From Halictus rubicundus (taxonomy: Eukaryota; Arthropoda; Insecta; Hymenoptera; Halictidae), in contig NW_027488566.1 of the NCBI RefSeq assembly GCF_050948215.1, positions 124,001 through 188,000 on the forward strand: a DNA stretch of 64,000 nt. The letters are read 5' to 3'. Of this stretch, positions 1 through 10,732 are shown one piece after another. The notes under the pieces are model-generated. The model worked only from the letters and a program-made list of their open reading frames with translations. It was not told where the DNA came from and ran no database searches. Every line of letters starts with the position of its first letter. Position 1 is the stretch's first letter. The position numbers were made by a program, and so were the translations under genes.

Positions 1-378
1 TTTGGATTTCATTTGCACTACCCACTCGTTTTCTGGCGACGACGGCCTACAAACCTTTATACCTTTAGGCTGCATCATTTTTCACACACCCCCCCCCCCT
101 CCCCGCGAAAATATCTTTTTTGTTGGGCTTTTTTGGAGTTTGAAAATAGTCCCAAACGATCCGTCGTCGCCAAAAAGCGTCAGGTTTACATTTTAGTGCA
201 TAAATGAGCTCCCTGTGTCCTAAAATCTGTTAAAAACTAAAGTGCCACGTGCTTTTGCCGTGATCCGCCATCTTGACGCTTGCTTAAAGCAATACGTCGC
301 TGGCACGGCAGCCCCTTATGACTACGAACCGTTCTTACTCGTTTTACATCTGATCCTAGATTTCTACTTTATCCCCTG
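1..378. other. Unassigned flank before the first retrotransposon
   Basis: No gene is recognisable. The stretch has a C-rich run near 90-105 and otherwise unremarkable sequence. Part of it just before 379 may be the 3' untranslated region of the minus-strand R1-type element that ends its ORF2 at 379, but no poly(A) tract (poly-T on this strand) marks the end, so I cannot place the element border. Confidence 0.4.
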
Positions 379-3066
379 TTAAGTGGTACCGCAGGAAACT
401 ATCCTTTTCTTCAGATTTTCCACTATATTGTTACTGGTGGTCCTTCCCAATTCTGCCTCTTCTGTACTGTTGTTATTATTGCTATTTACCTGATTCTGTA
501 GGATCTCAGTCATTTCGATTTCTTCTTCGAAGATTTCCCTTCTTTCCATTATTTTCAAATCCCATGGTGGGATTCCGGCTAGTACAGACAATGTCTCGAG
601 TGGTACCGATCGATACGCAGAGACCACTCTTGTTAATCCAATTTTTTGGGTATTTCTAAGCATTCTCCTGATTGAGATTCTCTCTGCTGCGTCTGCCCAT
701 ACTGGTGCTCCGTATAGGACTATGGACTCTGTCGTCATGTAATAAAGCTTCCTTGCCGATTGTTTGGTCCTTATTTTATTCGTCATCGCTCTGCTTAAAG
801 CAGCCATTGTTTTAATGGCCTTGTTAGTACTGTTCTCAATGTGTCTTCTAAAACTTTTGTTTGAGTCAAATGTTACCCCCAGGTATTTTACCTCTGTTGA
901 TGGTCTGATTTCTGTTTCTCCGATTTTAAACGTTAAGTTTTCTTCCACCTTTTTGCAGTTCAACATTAGGGCTTCCGTCTTATTCTCCGCCAGAGACAGA
1001 CCCGCCGAGGCCATCCATTGTTTCGCTTCCTCCGCCATTTGTTCAGCTCTAATTTTTAGTCTATTTTCTGTTGAAGCCTGGACAATCAACGCTATATCGT
1101 CCGCGAAGGCGATTTTCTTCGACATTGGCGGATTTGGACTATTCAGCATGCCGTCATATACTATGTTCCACATGAATGGTCCCAGCACCGAGCCTTGCGG
1201 GACTCCCATCATCATGTTAAGTTCAATATTCTCCTGCGGTGCTTCATATTCTACCTTTCTGTTTTTAAAGTAATCTTTCATTATCATCGCTAGGTATTTC
1301 GGGATATTTCTCCTTTCGAGTTCCTTGTGGATTGCAGTCCAACTCAATGAGTTAAATGCGTTTTTAACGTCTAACGCTATCAGGACCGCATACCTGTTCT
1401 TATTTGATGCTTCGATTGCCGCCTTCCTTACCTCTTCCATTGCGTGTACCGTCGACGTTCCTCTAGTAAATCCGTATTGGTACTTACTAAATGGTCTAAT
1501 TCCCATTTCTTTGTGGAGTCTCGCTCTGATAAAATACTCGAAAAGTTTAGCCACCGCGTCTATGATACATATGGGACGAAATGCTGAAGGGGTGGAGGGG
1601 TCATTTTTTTCCTTTCTCAGCATTATCGTTCTTGCCCTCTTCCAATTCAGGGGGATAGCCCCCCTCGTCAAGATCCCATTAAAGAGTGCTGCGAACCTGT
1701 CGGGTCTGAATTCGACCATTGTTTTGATTAATTCAGGTTGCATACCATCAATCCCTGGCGCCTTTCCTGGTTTCAACCTTTTTGCCGCCTCCAGAACTTC
1801 CTCCGCGGAAACTTCCGGTATTGTCAGGCCCTGATTTTCATCTAAAGTCCTTAGCGGGGTCCCCGCTCCTGTATTCCCCTGGTCCGTTTCCTTATTTACG
1901 TTGTTTTCCTGGGGGAAAAGGCCCTTCATTACTGCTTCTGCAGAGGCTGCTGAAAGTGATGCAGGAGGGTTATTATTTTTAACTTGTCTAATTATAATTT
2001 TATAGGGTTTACCCCATACGTCCTTGTCTATGGAATCGCAAAGGTCTTTCCATACTTTTTCCTTCGATCTACAGACCATTCTCTGTAGGTTTTTCTTCGC
2101 TAATTTATAGAGAAAAGTATTTGCCTCCCTCTCATCCTCATTACCCTTTCTTCTCGCCTTCTGTACCTCTCTTCTCAGCCTCTGCGTCTTGGCCCTCTCT
2201 TTTCTTATTTCTGGTGTCCACCAGGGATTTCTTTTCTTTTTTGCAGTTGTCGTATCCGCCTTTTCTAATGCTTCGTCACAGCTTTCGTATAGACACGTCA
2301 GAAATTTGTCTTCTTCGTCATAATTGTACGTACTCTCATGATTTAGTCCTTTCTCTCTCATCCTGTGTTCTAAAGCCGTCCCCAGCCTGGTAATTCCTGA
2401 TCTGGTAATTTTCCATTTAACTCCATAGTTTGTCCTTGTTGTTTGGGACTCCTCTGCGATTTGTATTTCTGTAAGTAAATATTTATGATCAGAGGCGGTT
2501 TCTAAATTTAACACTTTACTCGAGAGTGCATGTTCTGGTTTAAACAGGTCTTGTGAAGTTGCTACAAAATCAAGATTCGAAGTGGCACATCCCCTCTCGA
2601 AAGTGTGCCTCGAAATGTGAAAATTATATCTCAATAATTCTTCTAGCAGAATAGTTCCCTTCAGGCTTTATTCCTTCGAACCCCAGGCTGGGGATTTGGC
2701 GTTAAAGTCTCCTCCAATAATTACGCTGTTTCCTAGAGTCTTTTCTTTTTTAACAAATTGCATCAGTCTTTTTATTTTGTACGCAAACAGATCTGAGGAC
2801 ATATTCGGAGAGTAATACATACTTACGATTGTCAGGTTTTTTATTCTTACTGCAGCAAAATCCTCATCTGCTTTGTCTCCGTCTTCCAATCTCTTTAGGC
2901 CGTTATTGTTTGTGACCCATACAGCTGTTGTTCCTCCTGGCGAATATAGCCAGTTCCCTGGGTTGAACAATGGCTCCTGGATCAGTACGACATCTGCTCC
3001 CAGTTCGATAGCCGACTGCATGAGGAGGCAATGTGCCAATCTGCAGTGATTTAGATTTATCTGCAA
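379..3066 (-). pseudogene. R1-type ORF2: endonuclease + reverse transcriptase, one stop
   Basis: This is the polyprotein that nicks the target and reverse transcribes the LINE RNA. Reading 3,066 to 379 is one frame of about 895 codons interrupted only by a TAA at 2,668-2,670. The endonuclease half shows IQEP, GGDFNAKSP and, after the stop, SDHKYL (catalytic Glu, Asp/Asn and His regions). The RT half has RPICIIDAVAKLFE, GVPQGSVLGP and the FADD catalytic box, then the thumb motif YLGVTFD. The C-terminal part (LYGAPVWAD, then AYRSVPLETLSVLAG) is typical of R1-clade RTs. No other lesion is visible, so inactivation may be recent. Confidence 0.85.
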
Positions 3067-3083
3067 AATTTTGAAAGTGAATT

Positions 3084-4702
3084 TTAAATATTCATTGTAC
3101 TCCTAGCTGAACGCTCCAAGTATTTTTTATATTGTGGGCAGTTTACGGCCCCTGCCACATGCTCTGCTTTCGATGCGTGTACTCCCTCCCTAGTGCAGAG
3201 TACACAGCATCTCACCGCTTCGCACCCGTTTATCTGATGGCCAATTCCACAACATCTTCTACATAATTCTTGCCCCTTGAGGTCCACAGCGCAGTTATAA
3301 GACATGTGCCCGAAGGCATGGCACTTAAAACATCTTATAATGTTCTGCGTCCTTTTTATCCTGCAATTTGTGAATCCGATCTTGATTTTGTTTTCTTGGC
3401 CTATTTTTTCCAGTTCTTCGGCCGGGAGGGATACAATCGCCGTCTTTGTACCTCCATATCCGAACCTAATCGTTTTTATCTCTATCTCGCTTATCTGCCG
3501 ATTTAGCACCCGAGCAAACTCATTCTGTAGTTCCTCCCTGTCCATTGTGGGATCAAGGCTAGTTTGATCTCATATATTACTCTAGGTGCCATCCTTCTTA
3601 TACGGCAGTCTTCTCCTAAGGTGTCCTTGGCGAATTTTTCCAGGGCCTCCGCTTTTGTACCTCTCTCCATTTCTATTACAATATCGCCGCCCCTGGATTT
3701 CCTCACCGCATGGATTCCATTCATGTTTTCTCCTGGATTTGCCTTCAGTTGCTTAAAAAGATCTGCAAACGTTCTGTTCTCCGATGTTTTAATTATCACA
3801 GCCTCTGATTTCGGGATCGGCGGAAGTCTTTCCCTTTTCTCTCTCTCTCTCTTCTCTCTTTCCTTATCCTTTTCTTTTTCCCTTTCTTGCTTTTTCTTTT
3901 CATTTTCCTCTGCCTCTTCTCTTTTCTTTTTCTTTGCGGCTTTCTTTTCTTCCGCTTTTTTCTTATTTTCCACTGTTTTCCAGTCGTTTTCATTTTCTTG
4001 TTTGGATTCGCTATCCCTTTCCGTCATGTTGTCATCCGTTTCACTCTCGTAGGTAAGAGCCTTTCTTGTTTCTTCTGTGGCTACTCTTCCCGTTCCTCCA
4101 GTTTTCTTTCCCCTCTCTTCGGTTTTTTCCTTTAGGGAGCATTGTATGCCGATGTCTCTATGAAGTAGGCTATTTCTTAAATTTTTGTTTTCTATAATCA
4201 GCTCTATATTCCTCAGGCGGGTGATGGCCGCTTCAAGCTGCCTATCCGCTTGGGCCGCGTGAGTTTTTGTAAAACTCCTCACTTCTTTAAGCGGGTCCAT
4301 ACAATAACCCTTGACCTCCCTTGTGGAATTCCTCGTTTTTTTAAGTAGCGTTGACAGCTCACTTATTAGTTTGAGGACGTCCTCCTCCTCTTCTTTCTCT
4401 CTTTCTTTTTCTTTCTCTTTTTTCTTTTCCTCGCTTTCTTTCTTCGAATGGTTCAGTTTAGGCGTCGAGGAGTTATGTCTATCATCTATTCGTTTTTTCT
4501 TCAGTGTTGAATTCTCTAGCAGTATTATGTCTGACAATTGCGATTCCGAGTCCGTTTCGTATAATTCCCTGTCTCTCTTAGTGCTCTCTTTTTCTTTTTC
4601 TTTTTCTCTTTCATTACTGCGTTTGGTTTTTTCACTTCTTTTAAATATGCTTCCCTTTTCCGGTGGCTGTAACGGCGTAAGCCATTTCTCGTCCTCTTCC
4701 AT
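3084..4702 (-). pseudogene. R1-type ORF1 (Gag-like, zinc knuckles), frameshifted
   Basis: This is the nucleic-acid binding ORF1 protein that coats LINE RNA. The first about 360 codons are highly charged (Lys/Glu/Arg-rich, coiled-coil-like), explaining the pyrimidine-rich plus strand. A frameshift near 3,560 separates this from the last about 150 codons, where the reading frame 3,545-3,084 holds CFKCHAFGHMSYNC and CRRCCGIGHQINGC (both C-x2-C-x4-H-x4-C) plus a third Cys/His cluster. An open frame extends to 4,798, but the first good ATG is near 4,702. It ends 18 nt before the ORF2 frame opens at 3,066. Confidence 0.8.
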
Positions 4703-4799
4703 CCTTTTCTCTTCTTCTGTTTCTGTCGTGCTCAGTTCTCTGTCAGTTGTACTGTATATATTATGTGAAATGGTTCTGAATGTGTGAGAGCAGGTCAAA

Positions 4800-6590
4800 G
4801 TCGGTGTATGTGTTTGTGTGGGTATTTATTCGAGGTGGCGGTTTCAATGCCCTCGTTGTGTTTTTGTGTTGCTATGTTCCCTCTGCTTCTCTCCTTGGGG
4901 CTCGCTTGGGGGTCGGTCGGTTCGCACGCTGCTTGTTCCCCCTATCATCCCCCCTTGATTTACCTAACGGTTCTTCTAAAATAACCTGCTATACTGTTTC
5001 TTTTCTTCTCGCTGTACTTCTAATTCAAATTTTGTTTCCTATTTCTGTTTCTTTTATTTTCCTTCGTTTATCTCTTTAATATTTTATCAGTTCGATTCTG
5101 TTTCAATTTCTATTTATGTTTCTTTTTCTAATTCTATTTCTATTTCTATTTCAGCTAGTTGGTAAGTAAGTAATTTCTCCTGATGTAAGTTTTACTCTAT
5201 TTATTTTTATTTTATTTTAATTTTATTATTCTTAACTAATTTTGTCTAGTAAATTACCTTTACTACTTCCCCTAAGTTGTTATTTTATTTTAATGTTATT
5301 CTTTTTTCTTTTAATTCTTTTACTAAACTAAATTAATTTACCGTTTTGTACATTTACTGTTCCTTGTACCATTTCGTTCTGTACTTCTCTTTATTTTTGC
5401 TTTAATTTTTGTTGCTCCTGCCTTTAATATTGGGAAGAGGTCTTTTACATATTTCTTTTAAAATATTACTTATCTCTTATTCCGCTTTTTCTTATCTTTC
5501 TATTCTTACTATTTGCTTGCACTAGTTATACTTTCTATTCTTTTTACCCTTTGTTTCTGTTTCTGCTTACTTCGCCTTTTTCTGTATCATTCTTTAATTT
5601 TTCTTTTCTAGCTGAATTTCTCTCGGGAAGGCGACTAGCTTTGTACTCTCTCGTGGCGTTCCCTACGCTCTAACTAGTACCTCGCGCTCCCGTTTTCCCT
5701 CCTTTCCTCCTTAATTACTGATATTTTTCCTTACTGTTTTTTACATACCCCTTTATTCTTTTCTTCTCTACCTATTGCACCTTTAAAAATTTATCTATTT
5801 TTTCATCAAAATTTTTCTCTCTATTTCGCCTTCTTTTCCTGTTTTTTATGATGCTAATCGCTTTCCCTTTGAGAAGTAATCCCCTGTACCGATTTTGGTG
5901 CCTTTCCGTGCCCGCAATAGTTGTTAAAATTATAACAATCTATTTGCTCTCTCGGTTCGATTTCGTTCCGTCATTTTATGCTGCTTCTTCGCTCGGGCGT
6001 TCGCTAGCCCCTACTTCTCCCGCAACCTGTCTTACGCTAATTTCCTTACGCCAGTTTCTTTAGTCTCGCTGGGAGGCCCTACCTATATGCATCCTTCCAT
6101 ACTCTGTACTTTCCTTTGCTCTTATCTAACTGCTATTTTAGATCTTTTAACATTCTTCAGATTCTAAGTTACTTTATTACAGTTTTCTCGTTGTATTCAC
6201 TCAATATAATCTTTCTTACTTTTTTATTCTGTCTACTCTCTCTTCTTTCTACCTCTTCTATTCTCTTGTCTCGTGAGAGTTACTTTCTTTTTACTACATT
6301 TGTTACTTCACTAGCGACTATTAATACCAGTAAATACTAGTAAATACCTATATAACTATACGCATACCTGCATATATCCCTAGTTATACCTCCTTATATT
6401 CCCAGTTCATAACATTTTTGTCCTTCCTCTATCATTCTAATTGATTTTCTTTCTATTATTCTCTTACTTTTAATTTTTATATTACTCGCTTTCAACTACT
6501 TTATGCTGACTTCCTATTCTCTTTGCTTCTAACCCCCTTTTCTTTTCTACTACTCGACCTGTTTTCTTTCGCTTAATCCTACTTTATTTC
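4800..6590. other. Pyrimidine-rich, AT-rich non-coding stretch
   Basis: No credible gene. The plus strand is dominated by T and C runs (TTTCTTTTC-like), so the minus strand is purine-rich. It lies directly upstream of the minus-strand R1-type element and could be its 5' UTR or a separate low-complexity tract. Short open frames here are compositional. Confidence 0.5.
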
Positions 6591-6959
6591 TATATGTCGC
6601 CGCTTCTTCGTGCTCTGTCTAAATTCTTCTCTCTTCTTTCTTCCTTCTTCTTTGTTCTATTCATGTCAGTCTTCCCCGGTTCTGGGGGAAGGAAGGAAGC
6701 TTCGGTGAGGGGAGGGGCGGCCGCTGTGTGCCAAGGGGAGTTTATACGGCATCTCGGAGTGGCATTCCTGGATTCCGCTGTCCTCCCGGGAATGATCTTT
6801 TTCGGGTTCGATCCTCTCGTCTCACTCCTCTCGTTCAACAGCCTAGCCCGGCCCTGCAGAATCTGCTTCTCCTCAGGCTTCTCGTTCCCGCTTCCCTTTT
6901 CCTTTTCTTTTGCGCCTCTCCCTCTACCTCGCCCCCCTCCTCCTTCTCCAAGATCACTC

Positions 6960-8170
6960 TACGTCTGGAAGCGGGTCTACCAGCACGCGTTCGCGAAGTG
7001 TTCGGTCGGCGAAACACGGTACGCGATCGAGGGGTCAAACCGACCCGATAGAACAGACAAACCGACTGTTCTATCCTCGACGCGTAAGCGCCTCAAACCG
7101 AGGAGTCACAGGTGCAAACTGCGCCGTGGCATTGCCGACAGTTAAGACGCAGTTTGTGCTCTGCGGACGCGATCGCAAAATTGTCGTAAACTATCGCAAA
7201 ATTATAAATCGTTTTTCGAAATCGTGGTACCGAGCGGACACTTCGTTATAGTCAAATTCGTGATTCTCGTTCGAAATGCCTATGACTGCTCCGGTAGGAT
7301 TTGCACAGTCGCGATCATTCTGCCGCTATCTGTAAAGAATGTGTTCAGAGGCCACGTATCGTGCCGAAGAGCATAGTCCTTGGTAGCGTGGCGTGACCGA
7401 CGGCTTAGTGTGCGTCTCCATCCATATCACTTATACGAGTATTCGGACGAGTGCATGGATGGTCTGACAAGTCCACAACCGTGAAGTGCGTAATACGCGG
7501 ACGGATTGTTCAAACGAACTCACGATGTCCCTTCGGGTCGAATCGATACGACCGAACTCTGCACGATCGCTGATATTCTGCCGCTACCTACACAGAGATT
7601 GCTCGGAGGCCACGTACCGTGCCGAAGAGTAAACTTCTTGGTTGCGTGGAGTGCCAGTGGTTTTATTGTGTGTCTCCAACCGGACCACTCGTACGTATTT
7701 GCGGCCGAGTGCACGGTTGGTTAGACAGGTCACGAACTCGCATATCGCGGAGCGCGATCAGATTGAAAATCGTTTAAATCGGTTCTTGAAAACCAGGAGT
7801 AGCGACAAAGCGAGGGAGCCGCGTGCGTCGTAACACGGTATACGCTGTGTGTTTACGTGTTACGAGAATTCGGTACGGATTACCGATACTCGGTATTCCA
7901 CGCGTCATCACAACTGAATTTATTGCCCTGAACGTCGGGAAAGATCACGGGCCGTCCTGTATACAAACAGCTCTCCTGCGAGCACATTATATAAATAGTT
8001 CTTCCAAGAATATACTGTCCTTTTACCAGAAATTTGTCTACAAAGCTTTATTCGTCTCGTCCAAACCTCGCCGCTTTCCAGTGCCTGGAGGCACAAACCC
8101 ATCTCCTTCGCGAATTGACACGCGTAGGGAATTCGGGGTAGTAACCGGCCCCCGCGAGATCGTATAGATT
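6960..8170 (+). repeat. Left arm of a diverged inverted repeat block (A-B-C)
   Basis: Three sub-blocks recur inverted at 52.66-54.48 kb. A (6,960-7,260) shares the stretch around the CGTACGCGATCGAGGGGTC region and CTTCCAGACGTAGAGTG on the opposite strand. B (7,270-7,740) holds two long units of the motif GAGGCCACGTA-CGTGCCGAAGAG (257 bp apart), matching the 141-bp tandem repeats of the right arm. C (7,740-8,170) contains CCTCGCCGCTTTCCAGTGCC, whose complement is at about 52,735-52,755. Open frames through this block are GC-driven and not conserved as proteins. On the minus strand C has AATAAATTCAG, so C may be an LTR-like end. Confidence 0.7.
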
Positions 8171-8213
8171 ACACTTGAGTAGCCGAGACAGAGATAGAAT
8201 TAATTTAAATAAA

Positions 8214-8512
8214 CGAGCATAGAGAATGTGCAGTTACAATACATGAGAATACTAGAATATAACAGAATGAACTAGAATATACTAGAATATACCAGACCAT
8301 ACTTGAATACATATGAATATACAAAAATATAACAGAATATACTACACTATACAAGAATATACCAGAATATACCAGAATATATAAGAATATAACAGTATAT
8401 ACTGGAAGATATAAGAATATACTACAATATACGAGTATATACAACGATATACAAGAATATACCAGAATTTACTAAAGTATACTGGACTATACTTGAATAC
8501 ATCTGAATATAC
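8214..8512. repeat. 10-bp minisatellite AGAATATACY, segment 1
   Basis: About thirty degenerate copies of AGAATATACC/AGAATATACT in tandem. Later segments at 10.7, 12.9, 13.8, 14.6, 39.6 and 39.9 kb have the same unit and orientation, so they look like one array cut apart by insertions. Confidence 0.95.
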
Positions 8513-10691
8513 TGTGACGTTGCAAATTTTGCGACGTCTCTTCGCGGCCCAATGCGATCTATCGCAAGGACCGGACTGCCGATTATCGCGCTAAACGGAT
8601 GCTCCAAAGGTTAGGAAGCGCTCCCCGAGGAACTTCCGTATCGATCGTAGATCGACTTCCGACGAATTTCGCGCGCGCCGAGCATGGACGAGTTTCAGGG
8701 ACGTGGTGGACGCACCCAACAAGTTTCCCGACTACATCGAAGGGCGGCTCGCTTCGTGGGACCGCCCGTCGACAAACCCATGGCCATTACGAGAAAAATT
8801 ATGTGCACATGCATTTGGAAAATGGACCCACTGCATACGGGTCAGACAACCCGGAGGCGACAACGCGAGACGAAGGCCTCTGTCGCACACCAGACATCCC
8901 CTTTCGCGGCCCTGCCGCCGCCTCATCCAGCCACTTGAAGTGGGGCCTCGGCGATGGTGGTGCACTCGTACCATGGGGAGATATCGGACCTCCCCCGGCC
9001 GCGAAACGCGGTCTTGATAATTTTTCGCGTATGGTCCGGGGCCCGAGGACCAATTGAGGACACGGTTCTGCATTCCAGGATTTCGCGTACGTAGCGCGCC
9101 CCATTATGAAAAGTTGGAACTAAGGCTTCGAGTAAGGGTAACGAGGACGCTCTCGTCGCTCTCTCTTGGTTAATTGTTTTAGCGAGTTGATTCGCGAGAG
9201 ATTTTCGAGGGAGAACGACGCGTGCGTCCGACGTCGACCTCGCGAGCTAGCGTATTATTCGTCGTACGCGTCAACATCCTGTCTCGTTCTCCAGACTTCG
9301 CGTGCCGAGGCGTTCTACGCCTCGTGCAATTCGCTCACGCCTGAACAGTCCGCGTTTTGAGCTTTTCCGCAGTTTCCAGTCGGAATAGAATTCGGAAGTC
9401 TTCCTCGGAGGAGTCGCGGTCTTAGGGAATTGTAGTCGATCCCGTCTTTTTCGCGTTTCTCAAAGCGAATTCCGCCGTGCAGAAAATATCATATCACGTG
9501 CGTTCGACGTCGATCTCGCGCCCTCGCGGTCCCGCGAGCTCGCGTATCGTTAATCGAAAGCGTTAACCTCCATATCGTTTCGGGAACTATCGCGGCAGTG
9601 TATTTGTAATTGCGCCGTACATCTGCGTTCCGCCAAGTTCCGCCTCGGCGAATGTTTACCTCGTGCCCAAGTATCCCATGAGCGCGGCGATCTTTTATAG
9701 TATCTTTTAGACTAGCGACCACTACGCGCTGCGAAACCCACCTATTCGCTAACTTCGTATGAAGAGCGCGGGCTCACAGGTGCGGCCACGTGGCCGCGCA
9801 TTTTGTACACCCTGACTTGTAATAAACAACTGGAGCCAATTCCGTAATTCGTTATCTAGCGGTACGCGATTCGCATCGCAAGATGTTAGAGTTGACCGCC
9901 TGCAGATGTTAGGGTGTAAGGTAATAGAACCTATCCTGACGTTTGCAGGATGGCAAAATTATTTTATTTGCCAAATGACTTTACGGGTGTAGAAAATTTA
10001 ACTACCCCATCATAAACGTGGCCAGACGGGTACCGCTGAGGCCTGTCCGACCGCGCGGCACGCGCGGTCCCGACAAGCCCTTTTTCCAACATTTGGCGAC
10101 CACCTTTGCCGGTGACCATAAACAATAGATGCGAAAGGTAATGCCTTTCCGAAGATTAGTATATAAAGGGAGGAAATCCACAAAACCCCTTCTTGCTCTC
10201 CTTGCCTATCGGTCTGGGTATTTTGTCTGTCGGTCTCTCTGTCTCCAATTATGAGTTTTCGACCGCCCGTTGTATTTTGAACACGCTAATAAAACAAAGT
10301 TCCTATTAAACTAACGCAGTTTTTGTGGTAACACAACCATAGTTATTTCGACTTGCGATATGCGGCATGCCGTGAGAGCTGTCCCCGTTATTCCCGTGTC
10401 CGAACATTGGACCTATCCGCGTCTCCCTTCTGTTTCGCGGTTCTGGAAGGCACGACTTCCGGCCCTCCGCTTCGCGCGAGGGCGAGAAGTCTTTTTGTTT
10501 CGCGTGGAACTTTTCCGGTGCCTCGCGATCGAGCAATTAGGCTCTCTTTTTCGATTCTGACTTTCGAGAACTCGTTTGTACCGGGAGGATCGCGTATTCA
10601 CGGCCATACAAGGTCCGGCCTCAGCCCCCGTAGATTCCCGGAGTTGGACCCGTTCCCGTCTTCCTATGCGGCGATAAGGGCCAACGTTACA
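8513..10691. mobile_element. Unclassified insertion in the minisatellite (TG...CA ends)
   Basis: A GC-rich 2.18-kb block interrupts the minisatellite. It begins TGTGACGTTG and ends CAACGTTACA, so the ends are short inverted complements as in LTRs or LTR elements. A possible 4-bp target copy (ATAC) flanks it but is ambiguous inside the repeat. No coding region is convincing: open frames at 8.6-9.1 kb run on both strands and look compositional. Two diverged direct repeats containing CGTCGACGTCGA-like and GCGAGCT sequences lie near 9,210-9,280 and 9,490-9,560. An LTR-type promoter lies at its 3' end. Confidence 0.5.
10150..10300 (+). promoter_or_regulatory. LTR-type core promoter and poly(A) signal
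   Basis: A TATA box (TATATAAAGGG, 10,159-10,170) is followed about 120 bp later by AATAAA (10,288-10,293), the spacing expected of U3-R-U5 in a retroelement LTR. Surrounding sequence from about 9,905 to 10,335 is likely an LTR, but I could not fix its borders by a target duplication. Confidence 0.45.
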
Positions 10692-10732
10692 ATACCAAAA
10701 CATAACAGAATATACTAGAATATACAAGAATA
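10692..10732. repeat. 10-bp minisatellite, segment 2
   Basis: A remnant of four units between two insertions. Its last bases AGAATA (10,727-10,732) are repeated after the next insertion at 12,936-12,941, as a target duplication would be. Confidence 0.85.

Larger units (their letters stand above)
379..4798 (-). mobile_element. R1-clade non-LTR retrotransposon, near full length, inactive
   Basis: This is a two-ORF LINE read on the minus strand. ORF1 is a charged Gag-like protein ending in CCHC zinc knuckles; ORF2 carries an apurinic-type endonuclease followed by reverse transcriptase. The RT carries the R1-clade palm sequence FADDIAL and an R1-like C-terminal region around LYGAPVWAD. It has one frameshift in ORF1 (about 3,560) and one in-frame stop in ORF2 (2,668-2,670). 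The 5' border is uncertain because pyrimidine-rich DNA up to 6.6 kb could be a long 5' UTR. It differs in sequence and base composition from the GC-rich R1-type copies at 18.5, 40.2 and 45.9-51.2 kb, so it is a separate family. Confidence 0.85.

Noticed and set aside
7100..7160. tRNA or small RNA gene in the GC-rich repeat
   Set aside because: No cloverleaf with T-loop GTTCRA and acceptor pairing could be drawn here or elsewhere in the window.
6594..7251. Overlapping long ORFs in several frames at 6.6-7.25 kb
   Set aside because: GC-rich DNA open in many frames; the related block at 54.3 kb does not conserve any one frame.
8205..8607. Minus-strand ORFs rich in Tyr, Ile, Phe, Leu and Val (YILVYSGIFLY-like)
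   Set aside because: They are translations of the 10-bp AGAATATACY minisatellite and repeat with its period; not a membrane protein.
8599..9104. GC-rich ORFs on both strands at 8.6-9.1 kb
   Set aside because: Up to four frames are open at once, and no motif or start context favours one.
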